In this document: one piece after another, positions 1-9,421 of the stretch
Numbering within the stretch: the first letter of the stretch is position 1
How the letters are laid out: every line of letters begins with the position of its first letter
DNA from: Robertmurraya kyonggiensis
GTDB lineage: Bacteria; Bacillota; Bacilli; Bacillales; Cytobacillaceae
Assembly (NCBI RefSeq): GCF_005116465.1
Contig: NZ_SWBM01000002.1
Location: forward strand, 467,925-531,924
Reading direction: 5' to 3'
DNA length: 64,000 nt
The notes under the pieces: generated by a model
What the model was told of the DNA's origin: nothing
Seen by the model: the letters and a program-made list of their open reading frames with translations, nothing else
The model's database searches: none
Program-made: the position numbers and the translations under genes

Positions 1-88
1 GCCAGCAGCCACATAAATAGAGTCCAGATGAACCAGTCATGTGGGCTCTAAATCCAGAAACTACATAAACAATGTCTTCATGCACCCT
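1..88 (+). repeat. 52-bp repeat family, one full and one partial copy
   Basis: Positions 37-88 form one 52-bp unit that begins TCATGTGGGC and has TGTCTTCATG at unit positions 38-47, the same layout as the arrays at 16703 and 48143. Positions 1-36 look like the end of a preceding copy cut by the window edge. No gene is visible here. Confidence 0.75.
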
Positions 89-146
89 GGCCACGGTCTA
101 TAAATCTATCAGCAAGCCAAACTCCCCAAAAACCCCAAACACTTAT

Positions 147-875
147 CTACTCATTAATATTCTGCGCAAAGTTCGTTATCACAAACTTATTCGGAATAAA
201 GCGAATTTCTGTATACTCAAATAGTTTTCCCATGTCTGTATAGACAATATTCTCCGCGGCACCTACACAATTATTGCCGTCTAAATCGAGGTACTCCATA
301 TCCTTAGCAATAGCTGTTTCGACCTTCAAAAACGTTTTTGCTGAAGCGATTTGGATTCCTATCGTTTCTCGGATATAACTATAAATCGAGCCGTGCGCAA
401 TTTCTTCCGTCAAATTCTCGACAATGTTTGCGCGAAAATAACTCGTATCATACATTACTCTCACTCCATCGACGATACGAATTCGCTCGATGAAATAAGC
501 GGTTTCCCCTGCATCAAAGGATGTTCGTTCTGCTAAATCCTCATCTATTATTATTTCACGAAATGATTTCACAATAGATTTAGACTCCGATTTTTTGTTT
601 GTATGTAAGGTGTTGAATCCCTGGAAGTTGCTCAAAGGTACGTACATATTGTCTTTCTTCGTACTCTCTAAAATCACAACGCCGCGCCCTTTAACGCTAT
701 ACACAAGACCTTCTTCATTTAATTTTTGAATCGCACGACGCACGGTATTTCTACTCACATTAAATTCTTCAACGAGTGTCATTTCAGTCGGAAGAAGCAT
801 GGTATCAGAGTAATAATCATTTGCAATCCGAGCTTTTAGAATTTCGTATATATGTAAAAATTTATTCTGAGCCAT
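147..875 (-). CDS. treR: TreR, GntR-family trehalose operon repressor
   Basis: Transcriptional repressor of trehalose uptake and breakdown; the family responds to trehalose-6-phosphate. The protein (242 aa) has an N-terminal GntR winged helix (about residues 5-70, with SRNTVRRAIQKLNEEGLVY as recognition region) and a C-terminal UTRA-type ligand domain. The frame stays open about 30 codons further upstream, but the ATG at 875 follows a GGGGGA ribosome site seven bases away and gives the normal family length, so I chose it. It is divergent from treP, whereas in B. subtilis treR follows treA. Two perfect operators lie between the divergent promoters, which suggests it controls both directions. 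Confidence 0.9.
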   Translation of the reverse strand: MAQNKFLHIYEILKARIANDYYSDTMLLPTEMTLVEEFNVSRNTVRRAIQKLNEEGLVYSVKGRGVVILESTKKDNMYVPLSNFQGFNTLHTNKKSESKSIVKSFREIIIDEDLAERTSFDAGETAYFIERIRIVDGVRVMYDTSYFRANIVENLTEEIAHGSIYSYIRETIGIQIASAKTFLKVETAIAKDMEYLDLDGNNCVGAAENIVYTDMGKLFEYTEIRFIPNKFVITNFAQNINE

Positions 876-908
876 AAAAAATTCCCCCAATATGTAATGG
901 ACACTCTC

Positions 909-937
909 ATTATAGTACACTGGAAAAACCTTATCAA
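909..937 (-). promoter_or_regulatory. treR promoter
   Basis: On the minus strand TTGATA (937-932) and TATAAT (914-909) are separated by 17 bp, a good sigma-A promoter facing treR. Operator copy 1 (952-967) lies just upstream of its -35 box. Confidence 0.7.
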
Positions 938-951
938 TTACGGAACTGCAA

Positions 952-967
952 ATTTGTTTAAACAAAT
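952..967. promoter_or_regulatory. TreR operator copy 1
   Basis: Perfect 16-bp palindrome ATTTGTTTAAACAAAT. An identical palindrome starts 35 bp downstream. It lies between the divergent treR and treP promoters. Assignment to TreR is inferred from location and symmetry. Confidence 0.8.
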
Positions 968-980
968 CTCCGAAAACGCA

Positions 981-1009
981 TTGACAATTTGTTTAAACAA
1001 ATCTAAAAT
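981..1009 (+). promoter_or_regulatory. treP promoter with TreR operator copy 2 in the spacer
   Basis: TTGACA at 981-986 and TAAAAT at 1004-1009 are 17 bp apart. The second perfect copy of ATTTGTTTAAACAAAT (987-1002) fills almost the whole spacer, so bound repressor would directly block RNA polymerase. Confidence 0.85.
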
Positions 1010-1015
1010 TCAAAG

Positions 1016-1030
1016 TGTAAAGCGTTTACA
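1016..1030. promoter_or_regulatory. cre-like catabolite repression site
   Basis: TGTAAAGCGTTTACA is a near-palindrome close to the CcpA cre consensus, with one extra base relative to it. It lies just downstream of the treP promoter, a usual position for carbon catabolite repression of a PTS operon. Confidence 0.55.
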
Positions 1031-1051
1031 ATATGGAGAGGGGATAGCGTC

Positions 1052-2434
1052 ATGAACCATCATGAACTAGCGCAACAAATCGTTGACCGTGTGGGTGGTC
1101 CCACTAACGTTATTAAAGTAATTCATTGTATTACGAGATTAAGATTTTTCTTAAAAGATGAAACAATTGCCAACACAGAAGAAATTAACGAGTTAAAAGG
1201 GGTTATGAGTGTTGTTAAAAGTGGGGGCCAATATCAAGTCGTTATTGGTAGCCTAGTCGGTGCAGTGTACTCAGAAGTTATCGACATTCTAGGTGCAAAA
1301 TTCTCTGGCGAAGAGACTCAACAAGAAGAAGTACTAGTAACTGAAAAAAAGAAAAACGTCTTCAACCGCTTTTTGGAAACGTTGACAGGAACGATTACAC
1401 CAGTCATCGGACCGTTAGCAGCAGCGGGTATTTTAAAAGGAATTCTAGCACTACTTACTATTTTTAAACTAATTACTGCAGAGTCGGGCGCGTATTTATT
1501 GCTTAATGCTCTAGCAGACGCACTATTCTACTTTTTTCCTATTTTACTTGGATTTTCAGCAGGTAAAAAACTTAAAACAAATCCTTACATTCCAGCGATT
1601 ATTGGAGCGGCACTTGTCCATCCAACAGTCGTAGCACAACTTGCCAACGTCGATTTAGACTTCTTTGGAATTCCAGTTGTGCTCATGAACTATTCGTCAT
1701 CCGTATTCCCAGTTCTAGTGGCTGCTTGGTTATGTTCTTACGTTGAAAAATGGTTGAACAAAAAGTTACCTAGTGCAACTCAATTAATTTTGACTCCACT
1801 TTTTACAATGCTCGTAGTTGGAGTGTTAACTTTCCTATTAATTGGACCAGTCATCACATTCTTAAGTGGACAATTAGCAACAGTCGTATTCTGGATTTAC
1901 AACTTAAGCCCGATGATTACAGGCTTCATTCTCGGTGGATTCTGGCAAATTCTTGTTATCTTCGGTTTACATTGGGGGATGCTTCCGATCTCAATCGGAA
2001 ACTTCATGGCCAATGGACATGACCCATTACTTGCAATCTTAGCAGTATCAATCTTCTGTCAGCTTGGTGCAGCGCTTGGAATGCTGATCAAGACAAAGGA
2101 TCCAATTCAAAAAGAAATCGCAGCAGGTGCAACGATTTCAGCCATGTTTGGGGTTACTGAACCAACGTTATACGGTATTTGTTTGAAGTTTAAAAGAGTT
2201 CTTTGGTTCTCCATTATTGGTGGTGGAATCGGTGGCGCAATTATGGGCGCGATGAATGCAGAAGCTTATGGCGTTGCTGGTGGTGTCTTCAGTTTATTTG
2301 GCGGAATTAATCCAGCAGGAATCGACCACAGCTTCTATGCAATGTTGATTTCATTTGTTGTCGCAGTATTCGGTACAGCAGCATTAGTTTTCATTTTTGG
2401 ATATGAAAAAAGAAAGAAAAAAGGTGAAATGTAA
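1052..2434 (+). CDS. treP: Trehalose-specific PTS enzyme IIBC
   Basis: Membrane permease that imports trehalose and phosphorylates it to trehalose-6-phosphate. The 460-aa protein starts with an EIIB domain (about residues 1-90) whose phosphorylated cysteine is Cys26 in the motif VIHCITRLRF, followed by a roughly ten-helix EIIC domain (about 105-455). There is no EIIA domain, so an EIIA from another PTS (in Bacillus the glucose system) is presumably used. A GGAGAGGGG ribosome site precedes the ATG. It is first in an operon with the hydrolase and TreA. Substrate is assigned from TreR and phosphotrehalase neighbours and family resemblance. Confidence 0.9.
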   Translation: MNHHELAQQIVDRVGGPTNVIKVIHCITRLRFFLKDETIANTEEINELKGVMSVVKSGGQYQVVIGSLVGAVYSEVIDILGAKFSGEETQQEEVLVTEKKKNVFNRFLETLTGTITPVIGPLAAAGILKGILALLTIFKLITAESGAYLLLNALADALFYFFPILLGFSAGKKLKTNPYIPAIIGAALVHPTVVAQLANVDLDFFGIPVVLMNYSSSVFPVLVAAWLCSYVEKWLNKKLPSATQLILTPLFTMLVVGVLTFLLIGPVITFLSGQLATVVFWIYNLSPMITGFILGGFWQILVIFGLHWGMLPISIGNFMANGHDPLLAILAVSIFCQLGAALGMLIKTKDPIQKEIAAGATISAMFGVTEPTLYGICLKFKRVLWFSIIGGGIGGAIMGAMNAEAYGVAGGVFSLFGGINPAGIDHSFYAMLISFVVAVFGTAALVFIFGYEKRKKKGEM

Positions 2435-3264
2435 TGATATTTCGTTCGATTGACTTGCCGAACTTTGGTTATAGCGAAAAGAATGCTCAACTAGACACGT
2501 ATATTCAACAAAAGGTAACCATCGATCCAGACTATCGAATGCCTGCTATCATTATCTGCCCTGGTGGTGGATATGAATTTATCTCGAATCGAGAATCTGA
2601 ACCAATGGCCCTTTCATTTGCGGCACAAGGTTATCAAGCGTTTGTCTTGAATTATTCGATTATCAACAAAGAGAGTAAAGAAGAACTTTTACCATACCCA
2701 TTATTGGAGCTTGGCTATACGGTGAAATACATTCGTGAACATGCCGACGAATGGAATATCGACCCGAATAAAATTGTCTTATTAGGCTGCTCGGCTGGTG
2801 GTCATTTAAGTGCACTCTATAATGGCGTTTGGCAGCAAGAGTGGTTAGCAGAGAAATTACAAACTTCAACTGAAAATTTGAAGCCAAATGCAACAGTTCT
2901 CTGTTATGCACTAGTGAGCTTTGATACGATTACCATTCACCCAGCTCTTGCAGAGGCTGTGGAAAAAATAACGACAAATGAAGAGTATCGCCATGTCGAT
3001 CAATTAGTAGGGGAGCAGACAAGCCCGACCTTCATTTGGCACACGGCAGCAGACGAGACGACGCCTGTAGAGAACGCTTGGGTATACGCAAGTCAATTAT
3101 CCAAGCACAAGATTCCTTTTGAAACACATATTTTTCATAAAGGAAGACATGGCTTATCGTTAGCAGATAAGACTTCGTCCAAGCTACAAACATCGGATTA
3201 TATTAATCCGCATGTAGCAAACTGGTTCCCGTTATGTATCGAATTTCTTGACGAGACTCTATAA
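2434..3264 (+). CDS. Alpha/beta hydrolase (esterase-like) inside the trehalose operon
   Basis: Predicted cytoplasmic serine hydrolase of 276 aa. The fold is shown by an oxyanion-type motif PGGGY (residues 43-47), a nucleophile elbow GCSAG with Ser120, an acid candidate Asp207 (AADETTP) and His239 (GRHG), in the right order for a catalytic triad. It resembles the acetyl-esterase/BD-FAE group. The start codon overlaps the treP stop (TAATG), so the genes are translationally coupled, and treA follows after 18 bp. This gene is not part of the classical treP-treA-treR set. A role in removing acyl groups from imported sugar is an inference from context only. Confidence 0.8.
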   Translation: MIFRSIDLPNFGYSEKNAQLDTYIQQKVTIDPDYRMPAIIICPGGGYEFISNRESEPMALSFAAQGYQAFVLNYSIINKESKEELLPYPLLELGYTVKYIREHADEWNIDPNKIVLLGCSAGGHLSALYNGVWQQEWLAEKLQTSTENLKPNATVLCYALVSFDTITIHPALAEAVEKITTNEEYRHVDQLVGEQTSPTFIWHTAADETTPVENAWVYASQLSKHKIPFETHIFHKGRHGLSLADKTSSKLQTSDYINPHVANWFPLCIEFLDETL

Positions 3265-3282
3265 TAGTTAGGATGTTTCAAC

Positions 3283-4914
3283 ATGTTGAACAAGCACACG
3301 GTTGTTTATCAAATTTATCCGAAATCATATAAAGATAGTAACAACGATGGAATTGGGGATTTAAGAGGCGTAATCGAAAAATTAGATTATATAGAAGAGT
3401 TGGGAGCCAATTTAATTTGGCTCACCCCGTTCTTCGTCTCACCGCAAAACGATAACGGATACGATATTGCCGATTATTACAATATTGAGCCTTTGTATGG
3501 AAGTATGGCGGATGTTGAAGAGTTAATTGCCGAGGCTGGTAAAAGAGGCATCGATATCATGTTTGATATGGTTTTTAACCATACATCAACTGAACACGAA
3601 TGGTTTCAAAAGGCTTTGCAAGGCGACCCAAAATACGTAGATTATTATATCTTCAAAGACAGCCCGACCAATTGGGAATCCAAATTTGGGGGTAATGCTT
3701 GGGAATACGTTCCTGCATTGGGAAAATACTATCTTCATTTGTTTGATCGAACGCAAGCGGACCTGAATTGGGACAACCCTGAAGTACGTGAAGAATTGAA
3801 AAAGATTGTCCGTTTTTGGATTGAAAAAGGGACTAAAGGTTTCCGATTTGATGTCATTAATTTGATTTCGAAGCCGTTTGTTTTTGAAGATGATCTAGAT
3901 GGTGATGGTCGCAAGTTTTATACAGATGGTCCGCGCATTCATGAATTTCTGAAGGAACTGAGTTTGGATACGGGATTGAATGAGGATTTCATCGTGACAG
4001 TTGGGGAGATGTCTTCGACGACGATCGACAACTGTATTCGCTATTCGAATCCGGATGAAAAAGAATTAAGCATGTGCTTCAATTTTCATCATTTAAAGGT
4101 TGATTACAAGAATCAGCAGAAGTGGGAATTGCAGGATTGCGATTTTGAAGCATTGATGAATCTGCTTGTGAACTGGCAGGTCGAAATGGAAAAAGGCAAT
4201 GGCTGGAACGCCGTGTTCTGGTGTAACCATGACCAGCCGCGAATTGTTTCGCGCTTCGGCAATGATGACAAATATCATAAAGAATCAGCAAAAATGCTGG
4301 CGACGATGGTACATTTTTTACGAGGAACACCATATGTGTATCAAGGGGAAGAAATCGGCATGACCAATGCCTATTTCGATAAGCTTGCGCAGTATAAAGA
4401 TGTAGAGAGCTTGAATTACTATCTCATCCTGAAGCAAGCTGGAAAAACGGATGAAGAGATTTTTGAAATCCTCCAAGCTCGTTCGCGAGATAACGCGAGA
4501 ACCCCAATGCAATGGGATGATACGGAGTATACTGGGTTTAGCGATGTAGAGCCTTGGATTCCGGTGATTCATAACTACGTGGATATCAATGTTGCGAATA
4601 GCTTGCAGGATGAGGATTCGATCTTCCATTATTATAAAAAGTTGATCTCTTTACGTAGGGAAATGGATGTTATTGCGTATGGTTCGTTTAGGCAAGTTTT
4701 GCAGGAGCAGCAAGAGATTTTTGCTTACCAAAGAACACTTAATAATGAGGAATTATTAGTGATGACGAATTTCTTTGAGCAGCCGGTAGAGGTCACAATG
4801 CGTGATGTGGAGATTGCGGGTTATGAGTTTTTGCTGTCCAACTACGAGGAACGTCCGTTAGAGCAAACGATGATCTTGGGGCCGTATGAGGCTGTAGTGT
4901 TCTATAAGAAGTAA
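3283..4914 (+). CDS. treA: Alpha,alpha-phosphotrehalase (GH13)
   Basis: Hydrolyses trehalose-6-phosphate to glucose and glucose-6-phosphate in the cytoplasm. The 543-aa protein is a GH13 (beta/alpha)8 barrel: region I DMVFNH (residues 95-100), nucleophile Asp190 in GFRFDVIN, acid/base Glu242 in VGEMSS, and Asp317 in NHDQPR, then a beta-sandwich C-terminal domain. The NARTPMQWD stretch is typical of the oligo-1,6-glucosidase/phosphotrehalase subgroup. Oligo-1,6-glucosidase cannot be excluded on motifs alone, but the treR-treP context decides. Last gene of the operon, followed by a strong terminator. Confidence 0.9.
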   Translation: MLNKHTVVYQIYPKSYKDSNNDGIGDLRGVIEKLDYIEELGANLIWLTPFFVSPQNDNGYDIADYYNIEPLYGSMADVEELIAEAGKRGIDIMFDMVFNHTSTEHEWFQKALQGDPKYVDYYIFKDSPTNWESKFGGNAWEYVPALGKYYLHLFDRTQADLNWDNPEVREELKKIVRFWIEKGTKGFRFDVINLISKPFVFEDDLDGDGRKFYTDGPRIHEFLKELSLDTGLNEDFIVTVGEMSSTTIDNCIRYSNPDEKELSMCFNFHHLKVDYKNQQKWELQDCDFEALMNLLVNWQVEMEKGNGWNAVFWCNHDQPRIVSRFGNDDKYHKESAKMLATMVHFLRGTPYVYQGEEIGMTNAYFDKLAQYKDVESLNYYLILKQAGKTDEEIFEILQARSRDNARTPMQWDDTEYTGFSDVEPWIPVIHNYVDINVANSLQDEDSIFHYYKKLISLRREMDVIAYGSFRQVLQEQQEIFAYQRTLNNEELLVMTNFFEQPVEVTMRDVEIAGYEFLLSNYEERPLEQTMILGPYEAVVFYKK

Positions 4915-4919
4915 TCAAG

Positions 4920-4979
4920 AGCGAAGCTGTCCCAAAGAAGGGTAAATACCTGTTTTGGGAGGGCTTCGCTTTTTATTTT
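4920..4979 (+). terminator. Terminator of the tre operon
   Basis: AGCGAAGC at 4920-4927 pairs with GCTTCGCT at 4963-4970, and inner GTCCCAAA pairs with TTTGGGA; a T-rich tract follows. Confidence 0.85.
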
Positions 4980-4988
4980 ATAGGGCTC

Positions 4989-5352
4989 ATGAAGACACTA
5001 ATCGAAGTAAGCTGGTAAATAGAGTCCGCAAGAAGGTCCCATGAAGACACAAATCGAAGGAGCCTGGTAGATAGAGTCCGCATGAAGAGCTCATGAAGAC
5101 ACAAATCGAAGGAACCTGGTAGATAGAGACCGCATGAAGGTCCCATGAAGACACAAATCGAAGGAACCTGGTAGATAGAGTCCGCATGAAGAGCTCATGA
5201 AGACACAAATCGAAGCAAGCTGGTAGATAGAGTCCGCAGGCCAAGTTCATAAAGACACTAATCAAAGTAGCCCCGCAAATAGTGTCTGCATACTCGGCCC
5301 ATAAAGACAATATCCCGAGAAATCCACTAAACTATGTCCACATGAAGCCGGA
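4989..5352 (-). repeat. 52-bp tandem array, seven copies (inverted orientation)
   Basis: ATGAAGACAC or a variant recurs at 4989, 5041, 5093, 5145, 5197, 5249 and 5301, exactly 52 bp apart. Read on the minus strand each unit starts TCATGCGGAC and carries TGTCTTCAT near its end, matching the arrays at 16703 and 48143 in opposite orientation. An open frame across it on the minus strand is made only of the repeat. The array fills the gap between the tre terminator and the secA promoter. Confidence 0.9.
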
Positions 5353-5399
5353 CTCCTGTAAAAATCCACACCCCCTAAGCCTTCAGCCTCCCACAAAAG

Positions 5400-5428
5400 T
5401 TGTCACTCTACTTTGGAAGTGGTAATAT
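5400..5428 (+). promoter_or_regulatory. Probable secA promoter
   Basis: TTGTCA (5400-5405) and TAATAT (5423-5428) are 17 bp apart. The transcript would have a leader of about 120 bases before secA, in which I see no clear regulatory fold. Confidence 0.6.
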
Positions 5429-5552
5429 TAATACGAATATAGGATAAAAGAAACTTCTTAAAATAGACAATTGGAGAGAGGATTAAACCTTTCTTTTTTA
5501 CATTTTTTGAGTAGGGCACTTGCTTTACTTTTGACACAAAGGAGCGTATTCA

Positions 5553-8066
5553 ATGCTTGGAATGTTAAATAAGGTATTTGATCTGAACAAACGTGAAATT
5601 AAACGTCTAACAAAAATGAGTGAAGAAATCGAAGCACTAGCTTCGCAAACGGCCGCTTTGAGTGACGATGAACTCCGCCAAAAAACGGAAGAATTCAAAG
5701 CGCGTTATGAAAAAGGGGAAACACTCGAGGACCTTTTAACCGAAGCATTTGCTGTCGTTCGCGAAGGAGCCAAGCGTGTTCTTGGTCTATATCCTTATCC
5801 GGTACAGCTAATGGGGGGGATTGCCCTTCATGAAGGTAACATCGCTGAGATGAAAACAGGGGAAGGTAAAACCTTAACAGCGACAATGCCTATTTACTTA
5901 AACGCCCTATCTGGAAAAGGCGCCCACGTTGTAACAGTCAACGAATACTTAGCTAGTCGTGACGCGACAGAAATGGGTCAACTTTATCAATTCTTAGGCT
6001 TAACAGTTGGTTTGAACTCAAATGGTCTATCGAAGGAAGAAAAGCAGGAAGCGTATGCTTGCGATATTACGTATAGCACGAACAATGAGCTTGGCTTTGA
6101 CTATCTTCGTGACAACATGGTTCTTTATAAGGAACAAAAGGTTCAACGCCCGCTTAATTTTGCGATTATCGATGAGGTCGACTCCATCTTAATTGATGAA
6201 GCGAGAACGCCATTAATCATTTCGGGTTCTGCGCAAAAGTCGACTGCACTATACATTCAAGCGAACGCTTTTGTCCGCACATTGAAAAAAGAAGAAGATT
6301 ACACATATGATGAGAAAACAAAAGGCGTTCAGTTGACTGAAGACGGGATTTCTAAGGCTGAAAAGGCTTTTGGCATTGAGAACCTGTTTGATATCCGTCA
6401 TGTAGCCTTGAACCATCATATTGGTCAAGCATTAAAAGCACATGCGAGCATGCATTTAGACGTCGACTATGTTGTTCAAGATGGCGAAATCGTCATTGTT
6501 GACCAATTTACAGGTCGTCTGATGAAAGGTCGTCGCTATAGTGATGGTTTGCACCAAGCGATCGAAGCCAAAGAGGGTCTTGAGATTCAAAACGAAAGCA
6601 TGACGCTTGCATCGATCACGTTCCAGAACTTTTTCCGTATGTACAACAAGCTTTCTGGTATGACTGGTACAGCGAAGACGGAAGAAGAGGAATTCCGCAA
6701 CATTTACAATATGAATGTTATCGTGATTCCGACGAACAAGCCAATTGCTCGTGATGACCGTCCGGACTTAATTTATGCGTCTATGGATGGAAAATTCCGT
6801 GCAGTAGTTGAGGATATCGCTGATCGTCATAAAAAAGGACAGCCTGTTTTAGTTGGTACAGTAGCGATTGAAACGTCAGAGCTAATTTCCAAGTACTTAA
6901 CGAAAAAAGGCATCCAGCATAATGTCTTGAATGCCAAAAACCATGGTCGTGAAGCCGAAATCATTGCGAACGCTGGTGAGCAAGGTGCTGTAACGATTGC
7001 GACAAACATGGCTGGTCGTGGTACCGACATCAAGCTTGGCGAAGGTGTTATCGAGCTTGGTGGTTTAGCGGTTATTGGTACAGAACGTCATGAATCCCGT
7101 CGTATCGACAATCAGCTTCGCGGACGTTCTGGGCGTCAAGGAGACCCAGGTATTACGCAGTTCTATCTTTCAATGGAAGATGAGTTGATGCGCCGTTTCG
7201 GTTCTGACAACATGAAGGCTATGATGACGCGTCTTGGCATGGACGATTCTCAGCCAATCCAAAGTAAAATGGTGTCTAAAGCGGTTGAATCAGCGCAGAA
7301 ACGTGTCGAAGGAAACAACTTTGATGCTCGTAAGCAGCTATTATCGTATGATGACGTTCTTCGTCAGCAACGTGAAATCATCTACAAGCAACGTAACGAA
7401 GTACTTGAGTCTGAAAATCTTCGTGACATCCTTGAAAACATGATTCTTAGCAGCTTAAGTCGTCATGTTGAGGCATTTACGCCAAGACATGATGATCCAG
7501 AAACATGGAATCTTCAAGGGCTCATCGACTACGTGAACGGAAACCTTTTACACGAAGGTGATGTGACGGTAGACAATATCCGTGGCAAGGATACGGACGA
7601 AATTATCGACCTTATTTTTGCGAAGGTTAAAGAGAATTATGATGAAAAAGAAAATCAGCTTGCTGAAGAGCAAATGCGCGAGTTTGAGAAGGTTGTTCTT
7701 CTACGTGCGGTTGATTCGAAGTGGATTGATCATATCGACCAAATGGATCAGCTTCGCCAAGGAATTCATCTTCGTGCGTACGGTCAAATTGACCCACTGC
7801 GCGAATATAATCGAGAAGGCTTTGCGATGTTCGAGGAAATGGTCTTGGCGATTGAGGATGACGCTGCTAAGTACGTGATGAAGGCTGAAATCCGCAATAA
7901 CCTTGAGCGTGAAGAAGTTGCGAAGGGCCAAGCGGTGAATCCGAAGGAAGACGGCGAAAAAGTGAAGAAGAAGCCTGTCGTGAAGGCAATGGATGTTGGT
8001 CGTAACGATCCATGTATTTGCGGAAGCGGCAAGAAATATAAAAACTGTTGTGGTAAGATTTCATAA
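5553..8066 (+). CDS. secA: SecA preprotein translocase ATPase
   Basis: Motor ATPase that drives unfolded preproteins through SecYEG. The 837-aa protein has nucleotide-binding domain 1 with the Walker A motif GEGKTLTA and the DEVD box (IIDEVDSIL), the preprotein cross-linking domain, nucleotide-binding domain 2 ([18 protein letters not shown]), scaffold and wing domains, and a C-terminal zinc-binding SEC-C motif ([14 protein letters not shown]). Length is normal for the family. AAAGGAG lies 9-10 bases before the ATG. prfB follows, as in B. subtilis. Confidence 0.98.
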   Translation: MLGMLNKVFDLNKREIKRLTKMSEEIEALASQTAALSDDELRQKTEEFKARYEKGETLEDLLTEAFAVVREGAKRVLGLYPYPVQLMGGIALHEGNIAEMKTGEGKTLTATMPIYLNALSGKGAHVVTVNEYLASRDATEMGQLYQFLGLTVGLNSNGLSKEEKQEAYACDITYSTNNELGFDYLRDNMVLYKEQKVQRPLNFAIIDEVDSILIDEARTPLIISGSAQKSTALYIQANAFVRTLKKEEDYTYDEKTKGVQLTEDGISKAEKAFGIENLFDIRHVALNHHIGQALKAHASMHLDVDYVVQDGEIVIVDQFTGRLMKGRRYSDGLHQAIEAKEGLEIQNESMTLASITFQNFFRMYNKLSGMTGTAKTEEEEFRNIYNMNVIVIPTNKPIARDDRPDLIYASMDGKFRAVVEDIADRHKKGQPVLVGTVAIETSELISKYLTKKGIQHNVLNAKNHGREAEIIANAGEQGAVTIATNMAGRGTDIKLGEGVIELGGLAVIGTERHESRRIDNQLRGRSGRQGDPGITQFYLSMEDELMRRFGSDNMKAMMTRLGMDDSQPIQSKMVSKAVESAQKRVEGNNFDARKQLLSYDDVLRQQREIIYKQRNEVLESENLRDILENMILSSLSRHVEAFTPRHDDPETWNLQGLIDYVNGNLLHEGDVTVDNIRGKDTDEIIDLIFAKVKENYDEKENQLAEEQMREFEKVVLLRAVDSKWIDHIDQMDQLRQGIHLRAYGQIDPLREYNREGFAMFEEMVLAIEDDAAKYVMKAEIRNNLEREEVAKGQAVNPKEDGEKVKKKPVVKAMDVGRNDPCICGSGKKYKNCCGKIS

Positions 8067-8071
8067 GATTT

Positions 8072-8098
8072 GAGGGTCGGGGTGCCGGCTCTCTTTTT
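8072..8098 (+). terminator. Weak terminator between secA and prfB
   Basis: GAGGGTCGG (8072-8080) can pair with CCGGCTCTC (8085-8093) using some G-U pairs, followed by five T residues. It may only partly stop transcription into prfB. Confidence 0.55.
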
Positions 8099-8137
8099 CT
8101 GAAATGACTTTTTTGAAAAAAATACGAGGTGACATAG

Positions 8138-9245
8138 ATGGAATTAGCAGATATTCGTCATGAGTTAGAAAATACAGCTAAGAAATTAGCGGACTTTAGG
8201 GGGTCTCTTTGACTTAGAAAACAAAGAGGCGCGCATTGCCGAGCTTGAGGATGAAATGCTTCAGCCGGAGTTCTGGAATGACCAACAAGCTGCACAAGCG
8301 GTTATTAGTGAATCTAATGGGTTGAAGGACCAGGTTCATGAATTTCATGATTTGAATGAAACGTTTGAAAACCTTGAATTAACGTATGAGTTAGTGAGGG
8401 AAGAAAACGATGACGAGCTTATGGCTGAACTCATCGAAGAGATGCAGGATTTAATGAAGCGAATGAGTGAATATGAGTTACAGCTTCTTTTAAGTGAACC
8501 ATATGATAAAAATAATGCTATTTTAGAATTGCATCCAGGTGCAGGTGGTACCGAGTCTCAAGACTGGGGCTCCATGCTTCTTCGCATGTACACCCGTTGG
8601 GCGGAGAAAAAAGGCTTCAAAGTGGAAACGATGGATTACCTGCCTGGTGATGAAGCGGGAATTAAGAGTGTTACTCTTTCCATTAAGGGCCACAATGCTT
8701 ATGGTTATTTGAAGGCGGAAAAAGGGGTTCACCGTTTGGTCCGTATTTCTCCGTTCGATTCTTCAGGTCGCCGTCATACTTCATTCGTTTCTTGTGAAGT
8801 AATGCCGGAAATGAATGAAGAGATTGAAATTGAGATTCGTACAGAGGATTTGAAAGTTGATACGTACCGTGCAACAGGTGCCGGTGGTCAGCATATTAAT
8901 ACAACCGATTCAGCGGTACGTATTACCCATCTTCCAACAGGTGTTGTTGTTCAGTGTCAAAATGAACGTTCTCAGATTAAGAACCGTGAAGCTGCAATGA
9001 AAATGCTTCAAGCGAAGCTTTACCAGAAGAAGATTGAAGAGCAGGAAGCTGAGCTTGCGGAAATCCGTGGCGAGCAAAAGGATATCGGCTGGGGAAGCCA
9101 GATTCGTTCTTACGTCTTCCATCCATATTCTATGGTAAAAGATCACCGTACCAACACTGAAAGCGGAAACGTTCAAGGGGTAATGGACGGCGATTTGGAT
9201 CCGTTTATTAATGCATATTTACGTTCGAAATTGAGTTTATCTTAA
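8138..9245 (+). CDS. prfB: Peptide chain release factor 2, programmed +1 frameshift
   Basis: Recognises UGA and UAA stop codons and releases the peptide. Translation starts at ATG 8138, reads 24 codons to CTT (8207-8209), then meets TGA (8210-8212) in the classic setting AGGGGG-TCT-CTT-TGA-C. Ribosomes slip +1 and continue with GAC at 8211 to the stop ending at 9245, giving 368 aa. Conserved parts are the stop-codon reading tripeptide SPF (in [11 protein letters not shown]) and the catalytic GGQ (GAGGQHIN). A plain gene caller would start it at the internal ATG 8256 and lose the N-terminus. The shift lets low RF2 levels raise RF2 synthesis. Confidence 0.97.
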
Positions 9246-9248
9246 TTG

Positions 9249-9287
9249 ATATGGCCTTCACCAAATTGGTGGAGGTTTTTCTTTTTG
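9249..9287 (+). terminator. prfB terminator
   Basis: CCTTCACCA and TGGTGGAGG pair around a short AAT loop and are followed by TTTTTCTTTTT. Confidence 0.8.
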
Positions 9288-9421
9288 CATAGTTCTCTGT
9301 TTGTTTACCTCGTTAAAACGTCAATTTATCAACATTTACACCATTTGGGGTCCGTGATATACTCACTGACGGTATTGTGAATACATAAACGAGATATCCT
9401 AAGCAAAAGGAGAATGACAAC

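Noticed and set aside
4987..5310. 107-codon open frame on the minus strand
   Set aside because: It consists only of the 52-bp repeat, which lacks in-frame stops by chance, and has no ribosome site.
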